From JAUVIB01 sp964424545 (lineage in GTDB: Bacteria; Calditrichota; Calditrichia; Calditrichales; Calditrichaceae): 22,264 bases of DNA. Below, piece by piece: positions 8,715-15,833 of the stretch. The notes beneath the pieces are model-generated. The model was not told the DNA's origin, made no database searches, and was given only the letters and a program-made list of their open reading frames with translations. The position numbers and the translations under genes are program-made. The stretch covers positions 1 to 22,264 of the forward strand of contig CAYRJN010000044.1 of NCBI GenBank assembly GCA_964424545.1, in the 5' to 3' direction. Numbering within the stretch: the stretch's first letter is position 1; each line of letters opens with the position of its first letter.

Positions 8715-8866
8715 TTTTTAACCCGTTTTCCTTTCTAAAAAATGTATATATCAAACAGAAGCCGCAGCGCCTCAAAAGAGCTTTAAATAACCTATTATCG
8801 ATTTTATGCGCCGCGGCGCAAGTTTAATCTTTTCTTATTCGTAAAAGCATCAACAAAACGTTTTCT
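8715..8866 (-). other. 152-base intergenic gap between the two aminotransferase genes
   Basis: One of the two longest gaps in the window. It contains the GC-rich palindrome and hairpin listed separately, a 10-base AT-rich palindrome AAAACGTTTT at 8855-8864 just after the upstream stop codon, and the weak ribosome-binding region of the downstream gene. I see no convincing promoter. It is the natural place for a transcript boundary or attenuation point. Confidence 0.5.
8761..8820 (-). terminator. GC-rich palindrome and long hairpin, possible terminator or attenuator
   Basis: The 14-base sequence TGCGCCGCGGCGCA at 8807-8820 is a perfect palindrome in otherwise AT-rich DNA. In minus-strand RNA its GCCGCGGCGC (8817 to 8808) can also pair with GCGCUGCGGC (8770 to 8761), giving a 10-pair stem with one G-U wobble around a 37-base loop. 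The single non-Watson-Crick position is tolerated only in the minus-strand transcript (it would be A-C on the plus strand), which fits the direction of the genes. After the stem the RNA reads UUCUGUUUGAUAU, only moderately U-rich, and a U6 run comes about 20 bases later. A classic intrinsic terminator is therefore not certain; a partial terminator, RNA-processing or stability element, or REP-like repeat is equally possible. Confidence 0.4.
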
Positions 8867-10207
8867 TTAGTATTCATCCATACTACCGAAAGCGCTGCTA
8901 TAGGCGCCTAAATAATTATCTTTTTCTTTATCATCATCCGATAGTAAATCTTGATAATTATCAATAACCTTTTTATATGCGGTTACATGTTTATCAATCT
9001 CATCTTTCCAAAAATGTTTAAACCATGGGATTTCAAAAACAAATTTATTAATGCTTTCGGCAACAGGTAGTTTTACATTAATGAGTTCTTCATAATTCCC
9101 TTTATAATTTACAAAACGCGTTGGTTTCCCATGTCCATATATATCCATTTCCGAAAATATAGGGTGTTTATGCAATGGAGCAATGGCTCCGGGTACGGCA
9201 AATGAACCTTCCGCGTTAATAGCGTCTGTAAAACGCGTTAGAGATAGTCCGCCCAAATCTTCCGGCACATACTTAACAAGAGGATAATACCAGCCGCCCT
9301 TTGTCGTTTGGGTATCTTTTGCCGGCCTTATTACGTCAATTCCCGGAAAATTTTCAATTAGATCGCAAAAATAGTTCATTGCCTTATCAATTTCTTTCAT
9401 TTGTTGAGGATATTTTTTCAATTGAACCAAACCCATGGCGGCATTAACCTGAGATAGGCGATTTTTCCGAGCTCCTCCGGGTAAACCGATAAATTTTCTA
9501 TATTTTTCAGATTTTATTTCGCCATGACGTATATAATGTCCGTAATAAATTGCCCTTTCATAGACTTCCCGATCATCCGTGAAAAATATACCTCCCTCTC
9601 CTATTGCAAATGATTTTACGCTCATTAATGAAAATGCGGAAGCGTCTCCCAAAGTGCCGACTTCTCTACCTTTATACAAAGCGCCGTGGGCATGCGAACA
9701 ATCTTCTAAAACTTTTACATTGTATTTTCTTGCAATTTCCATTATTGCATCCATATCGGCCGGCATTGCCGCAAAATGGGTAACAACAATTAATTTTGTA
9801 TTTTTCGTTATTCTATGCTCAATATCATTTGCATCGAGACATAATGTATCGGGGTTTATGTCAGCAAATACAGGGATTGCCCCTAAATTATAGGCTTGTA
9901 AAATAGACGCCCAATAAGTAATACTTGGTGCGATTACTTCATCGCCGGCGCCCACACCGAGAGCATACATAGCTTCTTCAATGGAAGATGTCCCATTTGG
10001 ACTGCATAATCCGTATTTTTTCCCGAGTTTTTTTGCATATTTCTTTTCAAACTCTTTTGTAATATTTAAACCCGACATATTCTCTTCGCGTATAACCCGA
10101 AGCGCAGCTTCCTCATGCTCTTCAGTAATAATCGGCCATTTAAACATTTCTACATTTTCTTTATCAATAACTTTTTCTCCGCCCAAAATCGCCAATCTAT
10201 TATCCAT
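8867..10207 (-). CDS. DegT/DnrJ/EryC1/StrS-family PLP aminotransferase
   Basis: 446 residues, a cytoplasmic fold-type I PLP enzyme of the family that aminates keto-sugars and keto-cyclitols. Visible motifs: SPNGTSSIEEAMYALGVGAG (69-88), where the family has its N-G-T-x-A/S-L phosphate site; GDEVIAPSITYWAS (88-101); PADMDAIMEIA (149-159); VLEDCSHAHGALYKGR (166-181) with Asp169 and His172; SLMSVKSFAIGEGG (193-206) with Lys198 as the Schiff-base lysine. It is longer than nucleotide-sugar ArnB/PseC types (about 370-390) and closer in length to AHBA-synthase/scyllo-inosose aminotransferase-like members, with an extended C-terminus ending in acidic residues. The ATG at 10207 follows AAGG by ten bases. 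It comes 28 bases after the CBM9-like lipoprotein gene, so is probably in the same transcript as the outer-membrane block. In this context it could run in the catabolic direction on an amino-sugar or amino-cyclitol; the substrate is not determinable. Confidence 0.92.
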   Translation of the reverse strand: MDNRLAILGGEKVIDKENVEMFKWPIITEEHEEAALRVIREENMSGLNITKEFEKKYAKKLGKKYGLCSPNGTSSIEEAMYALGVGAGDEVIAPSITYWASILQAYNLGAIPVFADINPDTLCLDANDIEHRITKNTKLIVVTHFAAMPADMDAIMEIARKYNVKVLEDCSHAHGALYKGREVGTLGDASAFSLMSVKSFAIGEGGIFFTDDREVYERAIYYGHYIRHGEIKSEKYRKFIGLPGGARKNRLSQVNAAMGLVQLKKYPQQMKEIDKAMNYFCDLIENFPGIDVIRPAKDTQTTKGGWYYPLVKYVPEDLGGLSLTRFTDAINAEGSFAVPGAIAPLHKHPIFSEMDIYGHGKPTRFVNYKGNYEELINVKLPVAESINKFVFEIPWFKHFWKDEIDKHVTAYKKVIDNYQDLLSDDDKEKDNYLGAYSSAFGSMDEY

Positions 10208-10235
10208 ATCTTTACACCCTTATTTATATTGTTCC

Positions 10236-10976
10236 TTAATTAAAAATTAGATAACCGAAAAACCTTGGTAAGTGAAAATTCGGACTATTATTCACTATCT
10301 TATTCCATGAAAGGTAATGCGGGTTTGTTGTTGTGTCCGCTGTTTTATAAAAATTTGCTCTCCATATAACGCCTTGTTTCGGTTTTGTAACAGGGCTATA
10401 TTTTTCCAGCATATTAATTGGTATTTTACATTCCAATACCCAATCGGTTTCTTCAGGTATTTCTTCTACAATTCGGGAAGGCAATGTATGCGCTATTTTT
10501 ATTTTTTTTATATCGTTTTCATCAATCTGCTTAAAATCTATCTTAAACCCTTTCTGAAACCCCATATAAGGTATTCCACCGCAATTTATTTCGAGATTAA
10601 AATATCCATTCTTGATATCAGTGCCGGGAGTAAAGAAAAATTCTACGGCGCTGTCACGATATGTCGGTCCGTTAATTTTTTGAACGGATGACCTAATAAA
10701 GCGTTCTTTTGCCTTAAAAATTACATATATTGAACTATCGCTATATAACATCTTTACCTGTGTTTTTGGTAAATATTTAGGTTTTTCCCATGAATTTTTA
10801 TCAATATTTATAGCCTTAGTAGAATCCCAAGGTGATTTTGACCAATTTGCATCTATTTTAAAATCCTTATTAATGTGATTTACCGTGTATTTCGACATTT
10901 CATTTTCCTTTTTAGCGCAAGAAACCACAAAAATAAAAATTAGTATTACGCTTATTATTTTTAACATTTTTTTCAT
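10236..10976 (-). CDS. CBM9-like carbohydrate-binding lipoprotein
   Basis: 246 residues from the ATG at 10976. An upstream TTG at 10991 is also in frame but lies inside the preceding gene; an internal ATG at 10967 is spaced better from AAGG, so the start is uncertain by three residues. The lipoprotein signal is MKKMLKIISVILIFIFVVSC with Cys20, followed by AKKENE, a Lys/Glu pattern loosely like Bacteroidetes surface-export signals. The remainder is one domain of the carbohydrate-family-9-like (DOMON/CBM9) type: KIDANWSKSPWDST, KTQVKMLYSDSSIYVIFKAK, DSAVEFFFTPG, GYFNLEINCGG, and the closing NFHLPRFFGYLIFN. It overlaps no real coding sequence but starts only four bases after the flavoprotein stop. 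It is paralogous to the gene at 21567-22229, which has no signal. Likely role: holding or presenting a glycan at the membrane. Domain family is confident, ligand unknown. Confidence 0.85.
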   Translation of the reverse strand: MKKMLKIISVILIFIFVVSCAKKENEMSKYTVNHINKDFKIDANWSKSPWDSTKAINIDKNSWEKPKYLPKTQVKMLYSDSSIYVIFKAKERFIRSSVQKINGPTYRDSAVEFFFTPGTDIKNGYFNLEINCGGIPYMGFQKGFKIDFKQIDENDIKKIKIAHTLPSRIVEEIPEETDWVLECKIPINMLEKYSPVTKPKQGVIWRANFYKTADTTTNPHYLSWNKIVNNSPNFHLPRFFGYLIFN

Positions 10977-10980
10977 ACCT

Positions 10981-11544
10981 TCATTTTTCAATCTTATATT
11001 CCCGTTTTATTTTGTCAATAAATGTTGTTACTTTTTTTATTTTATTACTATCGCGTTTTATATCGATTTCTTCCGTGGCATAAATATCCAATACCCCCGT
11101 TATCTTTACGCCGAACCACTCTAACCAACTTCTCATTACATTTTCCGAATTTCTAAACCCTGTATCGGTAGCAATATTTATCAAATAAGCGCTATTTCCG
11201 TTCATCATCCCTCTATTAACAAAATACCCATGGGTTCTGTCAATAAAGTTTTTCAAAATTCCCGGCGGAGCAAACCAATAAACCGGAACTGCCCAAATAG
11301 TTATATCACTATTTAAGACTCGTTTGAATACCGTTTCAAAATCATCTTTTTGATTGCAGCAATGGTTTAATTTCATGCATTCTCTACATCCGTAACACGG
11401 ATCGATATCATAATCCGAAATATATAGCAGCTCAATTTCGCAGGTTTCCGCTTCGTTAAGCTCTTTAAGCATTAACTCCGCAGTATATGCCGAATTGCCG
11501 TATTTTCTCGGGCTGCCGCATATTATGGAAATTCTCTTCTTCAT
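10981..11544 (-). CDS. NAD(P)H-dependent FMN reductase / iron-sulfur flavoprotein family
   Basis: 187 residues, cytoplasmic flavodoxin-like fold. The FMN-phosphate loop is GSPRKYGNSA (10-19) after strand MKKRISIIC, and VPVYWFAPPGILKNFIDRTH (86-105) is the second flavin-contact region usual in this family. Between them is a compact cysteine set DPCYGCRECMKLNHCCNQKDDF: Cys50, Cys53, Cys56, Cys62, Cys63, giving C-x2-C-x2-C-x5-C, which matches the 4Fe-4S motif described for archaeal-type iron-sulfur flavoproteins. The ATG at 11544 begins six bases after the stop of the PorV-like gene, so translation is probably coupled. A redox enzyme in the middle of an uptake cluster may supply or remove electrons for a catabolic step, but the substrate is unknown and such proteins are often general quinone or azo reductases. 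Confidence 0.85.
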   Translation of the reverse strand: MKKRISIICGSPRKYGNSAYTAELMLKELNEAETCEIELLYISDYDIDPCYGCRECMKLNHCCNQKDDFETVFKRVLNSDITIWAVPVYWFAPPGILKNFIDRTHGYFVNRGMMNGNSAYLINIATDTGFRNSENVMRSWLEWFGVKITGVLDIYATEEIDIKRDSNKIKKVTTFIDKIKREYKIEK

Positions 11545-11550
11545 TGCTGC

Positions 11551-12555
11551 TTAAAAAGTTCCGCCGAATGAAAACCTTAGAATATTATCAAATAATCTAT
11601 CGCTGATAGTATATGAAATATCAAATAAGATTTTAGAACTTCCGGCATTGATTTTCCCACCAAGACCGCATGCATACCGATTTCCTTTATAATCAAATCT
11701 TCCGTACGGATCTTTTGTTCCGGCATTAAATATATACCCCCCTCTAAAAGCTACGGTATTTAGCAGCCATATCTCCGTTCCGATTTGATAACGTTGATCA
11801 AAATCAATGTAAAACGATCCTTCACCGCTAAGCGTTATGCGAACCTTACTGTCTTTATCCTGCCCGTATATCTCTCCGGCAACGCCCATATCAAATATAA
11901 TTGGCATATTAAATAAAATTTTGTTAGGGTATTGTCCGTCGGAGCCAAAATTTCTTAATCCCATTGCAATTCGAATGGTTTTAAAACCGGTATCATATAA
12001 CGAACCGAAATCAAAGAGCAGTTTGGAAACCGACTGATCCATAATTGTTTCATTTACATAATTTGCTTTTATGCCAAGACTAAGACGATCAAACATTTTA
12101 ACGGCGTATGTCAAGCCTAACGCATAATCGTACATTTTTATATTCCGCCCGGTAAGACCGTTTGGGTCGGGCGATGTCGTGCTTCTTTCAAGGGTTTGTT
12201 CCGGAATTAAACCGACAAAACTTAGTCCAAGGTAATGACCATAGCCCAAATGCGTAGTAATTGCCGCCGTATATAAATTGGAATTTACCAACCACTTTGT
12301 ATTGGATAAATGAAACCCGTGCGCCCCTGCCTCGGTTATACCGGCAGGATTAACAAAGATAGCGTCAACATTATCCGCTACAGCTATGTACGCATTCCCC
12401 ATTCCGGCAATTCTTGCCGATGCGGGAATTTTTAAAAATGTAAATCCTGCTATTCCGGCTTTTGTTTGCGGGGATTTATCAGTGCCTCCATAAACAAAGG
12501 ATAAAAACAGCGTTAGCGCTGTTATTACTATTATATTAAAATTATTTTTCATCAT
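11551..12555 (-). CDS. PorV/PorQ-family outer-membrane beta-barrel protein
   Basis: 334 residues. A signal peptide covers about residues 1-23 (NFNIIVITALTLFLSFVYGG). The mature N-terminus carries the family hallmark: GFTFLKIPASARIAGMGNAY, then VADNVDAIFVNPAGI, as in PorV/PorQ (FadL-like) proteins. It ends with alternating strands and a C-terminal aromatic (RFSFGGTF), as expected for a barrel inserted by BAM. Two adjacent ATG codons at 12555 and 12552 follow AAGGA; either could be used. PorV proteins serve as shuttles that receive type IX-secreted substrates at the outer membrane, and in many FCB genomes they occur beside TonB receptors and secreted Ig-tail proteins, exactly as here. It is therefore a likely partner of the 797-residue secreted protein two genes upstream. 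Other type IX core genes are not in the window, so that role is inferred. Confidence 0.85.
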   Translation of the reverse strand: MMKNNFNIIVITALTLFLSFVYGGTDKSPQTKAGIAGFTFLKIPASARIAGMGNAYIAVADNVDAIFVNPAGITEAGAHGFHLSNTKWLVNSNLYTAAITTHLGYGHYLGLSFVGLIPEQTLERSTTSPDPNGLTGRNIKMYDYALGLTYAVKMFDRLSLGIKANYVNETIMDQSVSKLLFDFGSLYDTGFKTIRIAMGLRNFGSDGQYPNKILFNMPIIFDMGVAGEIYGQDKDSKVRITLSGEGSFYIDFDQRYQIGTEIWLLNTVAFRGGYIFNAGTKDPYGRFDYKGNRYACGLGGKINAGSSKILFDISYTISDRLFDNILRFSFGGTF

Positions 12556-12614
12556 TTGCTTCCTTAACTAAGATGTTCATTAATTTAATTTTTTAATATT
12601 ATATTCGCATTCTT

Positions 12615-13382
12615 TTAATTAAAAAAGAATTTATAAGCTATATTAAAATTTAAATATTGAATAGGGAAAACCTGCTTTAACGGACCTACATCTTTCCCGT
12701 CTCTTGTAAATCCCTCGCCTTCGTAGCGATAGGCCTCTAATGGACGCATATCACTGATGAAGAGATTATATTTTGCGCGAATATCTATTGCATTGTTTTC
12801 ATTAATTTTAAATTCAATACCACATCCTAAATTAAAGCCGAGAGCAACGCGTTTATCTTCGTAAGGTTCCATATAAACCATTTTATGTCTATATACAGGA
12901 CGGCCTGCATACAATAAACTATCAACGTTATGACGTTGTACATAAAACCCCACTCCGCCTGTGATTAAAAACCGTGAATTTAGAAAATTCATCTTATTAA
13001 AATATTTGTCCAAATTTAGCGTAATCGAATTAACGGTCATATACGAAGAACCGTAACTTGAATACAATGAATCCACATTTTTCATTTTACCCTCTTCATC
13101 CGGATATTTTAATACCGACTTATAGGAGAATTTCCTGTCTTCAATTGATCCTGGACTAAATTTACAATAATTATATTCTATTTGAATATCCGTATTTTGA
13201 GATGTATTAAATATTACGGTACCGCCGTATTGGGGCGTTCCTGAATACCAGTCATGTAAACCGCCGAGTGGAAGAACATACCCCCCATTAACGCCTATGC
13301 CCCAGCTGTCTTGCGCTGTCAATTTTCCCGCAAAGGAAAATACAACTATACAAGTAAACAAAATCTTTATTATTTTATACAT
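12615..13382 (-). CDS. Small outer-membrane beta-barrel protein
   Basis: 255 residues from the ATG at 13382. Two upstream in-frame ATGs (13406, 13394) are possible, but only 13382 has a strong GGAG six bases before it and gives a clean signal peptide (MYKIIKILFTCIVVFSFAGK, cleaving near LTAQ-DSW). The mature chain begins WGIGVNGGYVLPLGGLHDWY, reads as alternating amphipathic strands with aromatic girdles, and closes with YLNFNIAYKFFFN, typical of OmpA/OmpW-like barrels. I do not recognise a specific family. It lies 26 bases after the secreted Ig-tail gene and 59 before the PorV-like gene, so it is an accessory component of the same outer-membrane module. It might be a pore or a stabilising partner for the receptor; function is unknown. 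Confidence 0.75.
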   Translation of the reverse strand: MYKIIKILFTCIVVFSFAGKLTAQDSWGIGVNGGYVLPLGGLHDWYSGTPQYGGTVIFNTSQNTDIQIEYNYCKFSPGSIEDRKFSYKSVLKYPDEEGKMKNVDSLYSSYGSSYMTVNSITLNLDKYFNKMNFLNSRFLITGGVGFYVQRHNVDSLLYAGRPVYRHKMVYMEPYEDKRVALGFNLGCGIEFKINENNAIDIRAKYNLFISDMRPLEAYRYEGEGFTRDGKDVGPLKQVFPIQYLNFNIAYKFFFN

Positions 13383-13408
13383 TTTATTCTCCATGATAAT
13401 TGTCATAC

Positions 13409-15802
13409 CTATCGTACTATTGCCATAGTACCGCGTCTTATTTCACCCATTGATCCTTCTGTTTTTGATTCAACTACCCAATAATATATTCCGGATACAA
13501 CATCTGTTATATTGTTCCATGTTTCAAAATTAAAAGGTTCGGTACTCGATTGAAAATCATCATGTACAATATAGCCAACAAGATCGCCCGATGAATTAAA
13601 TATGTAAATATTACATTTGGGAGGTAAACGTCTGAAATCCACTTCTTGCCTGTCTCCCATTTGATGATCAGGATCATTTTCTATATAGGGGTTGGGTATA
13701 ACATAGGGTTCAAATGTTGTTACATTGCTGGTCGGCCGCTGAATGCCGTATGTTTTTTGCATAGGGCCTGCATACCCGCTTTCCAAACCATTGGCTATGT
13801 GGTCTGCAATATGCTGCGGCAAATTACTCCAAATATTGGCATTATGAGCGGCGCTGTAACTTCTTACCGAATAATGGTAATTAAAACCTTCTTTGGAATC
13901 ATTATCAACCAAAAAATAATCCTCGCCATTCGGTCCGGCGCCCGGCGCATAACCATAAATTACCGATCCCGTATCGGATAACGATGGTTTTGTCGGAATA
14001 TCCGCAATTAAAGTATAACCGCCGTCCCCGTTAAAAACAGAACGATACACGCGGTAACCGATAACATCTTTTTCATTATAGTCGGGGTTTGTAGCATCGT
14101 CGGCGCTTGTCCACCACAATGTATTTTTTCCTTCATAATCCACATCAGGCGGATTGCTCTCGGGGCGGCTGCTGATATACAACCGTACATCCGGCGGCGC
14201 TTTTGGTACATTGTAATTATTACTATAGGCGAAATGTGCGGCTTCGATATTCTGTTTTAAGGCAAGTTTGCCTTTATCCAATTCCGCTATTTTACCCTCT
14301 TCGCACCACTTTACAATATCGCTTTCTCCTTCTATTTGAGCGGCCGTTCCGCCCACAAGCGCAAATACGAGTTTGGCGCTCTGTCCATATTCCAGCCTAT
14401 AGGGCCCATATAGTTGACTATGCCAATTCAGTCCAACATCGGCAGGATTTGCTTTGAATACGCCTTTGGTATTAGTGTAAACCATCTCATATAATTCACT
14501 TTCCGGCTTTTGATCATAATCGGGAACATCGGAATCCGTTTCACCGCGAATTTCCCACCAATTCACCCCAATGGGCTGCTCACCTGTCGGCTCGACATAT
14601 TGGCCGGCGTCGTCAGCGTTAAAAGTAAATAAACCGCTGTTATTGGTATAAGCAATGGGAACCAAGCCAATATATTGAGGCGCCTGTAACATTCCCTCGT
14701 TTTGGCCGATATTCATCCCTTCCGCCGCTTTATCCCTAATATACGGTTCCCCTCTATCCGGCCAGAATTTTGTGCTCTCATCATCTCCGTCGTATTGATA
14801 GCTAACTTTATATCCACCCAAAATGGCGTCGACATCCCCGGGTACATCGGAATACTTATACCAATCATCCAATGAAGGCAATTCTTGATATTGGAATTCA
14901 TACCCGCGCCAATTATCACCCATGGAACCTATTTTAAGCGCATCCATAAGTGAAAAATATATTTCATCAATGGTTCTCTCTATATCGGTTACACCGTCTC
15001 CCGTCGTATCGCCTATATTGGTAAAGGTTAATTCAAAAATATTAAAATCATCAAAATCAGGATAGGAATACCCATATACCTTCTCCGTTACTTCAATTCC
15101 CGTAACTTTATTTATCCAACGACTTATTACCATCTCTTCCGGCCAAAATTTCCCATCGACCTGCTCCGAATAAGAACCGAATCGATGCTGGCTTATGTGT
15201 ATATTTTCAGCTTTATTTATTTGTTGCAAACTATCTCCAACGATTGGAACCCAATATTTCTCAAAATATTGCGGATCGTTTATCCAATTGCCTAAGTACG
15301 GATAGAAAGAAGGCGCTGTATTACCCCATTCTTCGCCGGTTAAACCGGTCATTTGTTCTACCGTATAACCTAAATCTTTTTCCGAGTTATCTCTCGGATC
15401 ATAAAATATTCTTATATTATCGCCATCCCGCTGCGTTCCGGGCCCGGTCCAGGTAACCACATTCGTTTTATTACCTATTCTTGGAGATAATATCCATATT
15501 CCCTCTCCGTGAGAATTATGAAAACCGACTTGCGCTTCTTTTGCCGTCGGCGAAAAAATCGGAGCAACTCCATACCATTCGCCTGCCGTTACGTTTGCCC
15601 AAGGATTGACCCCATAGCTCCACATTGCCGGATAATTACAACCGCTGGTTTTACCGGAATTAATCCTGCCTTCATAACCAATTTGGCTTGACAATAATGA
15701 ACGGGATATCCATTGTGAATAGACCGTTGTGCTTAAGATCATCGGCAAAATTATTAACAATAGTATATAAATAATTTGCACTTTTTTCTTTATTGATTTC
15801 AT
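13409..15802 (-). CDS. Large secreted protein with fibronectin-like and FlgD/type IX-like C-terminal Ig domains
   Basis: 797 residues from the ATG at 15802, which has GGGG six bases upstream and begins a signal peptide MKSIKKKVQIIYILLLIILP (cleavage near VYSQ-WIS). A longer start at 15859 would overlap the upstream gene and precede the signal with 19 residues, so it is rejected. Residues about 40-550 form an aromatic-rich extracellular region I do not recognise. Residues about 560-690 look fibronectin type III-like (VIGYRVYRSVFNGDGGYTL; FNYHYSVRSYSAAH). The last 100 residues (VIPNPYIENDPDHQ, LPPKCNIYIFNSSGDLVGYI, VSGIYYWVVES) resemble the FlgD-type/type IX C-terminal Ig module. Situated directly after the TonB receptor and before the PorV-like gene, it is probably a cell-surface partner that captures substrate, filling the place SusD has in Bacteroidetes loci, though it shows no SusD similarity. 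Function is inferred from context only. Confidence 0.8.
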   Translation of the reverse strand: MKSIKKKVQIIYILLLIILPMILSTTVYSQWISRSLLSSQIGYEGRINSGKTSGCNYPAMWSYGVNPWANVTAGEWYGVAPIFSPTAKEAQVGFHNSHGEGIWILSPRIGNKTNVVTWTGPGTQRDGDNIRIFYDPRDNSEKDLGYTVEQMTGLTGEEWGNTAPSFYPYLGNWINDPQYFEKYWVPIVGDSLQQINKAENIHISQHRFGSYSEQVDGKFWPEEMVISRWINKVTGIEVTEKVYGYSYPDFDDFNIFELTFTNIGDTTGDGVTDIERTIDEIYFSLMDALKIGSMGDNWRGYEFQYQELPSLDDWYKYSDVPGDVDAILGGYKVSYQYDGDDESTKFWPDRGEPYIRDKAAEGMNIGQNEGMLQAPQYIGLVPIAYTNNSGLFTFNADDAGQYVEPTGEQPIGVNWWEIRGETDSDVPDYDQKPESELYEMVYTNTKGVFKANPADVGLNWHSQLYGPYRLEYGQSAKLVFALVGGTAAQIEGESDIVKWCEEGKIAELDKGKLALKQNIEAAHFAYSNNYNVPKAPPDVRLYISSRPESNPPDVDYEGKNTLWWTSADDATNPDYNEKDVIGYRVYRSVFNGDGGYTLIADIPTKPSLSDTGSVIYGYAPGAGPNGEDYFLVDNDSKEGFNYHYSVRSYSAAHNANIWSNLPQHIADHIANGLESGYAGPMQKTYGIQRPTSNVTTFEPYVIPNPYIENDPDHQMGDRQEVDFRRLPPKCNIYIFNSSGDLVGYIVHDDFQSSTEPFNFETWNNITDVVSGIYYWVVESKTEGSMGEIRRGTMAIVR

Positions 15803-15833
15803 TATAAACCCCAACTGTTTTATTAAACGTCTT

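Noticed and set aside
8855..8864. AAAACGTTTT palindrome after the DegT gene
   Set aside because: Short AT-rich palindromes are expected by chance here, and no U-tract or extended stem supports a terminator.
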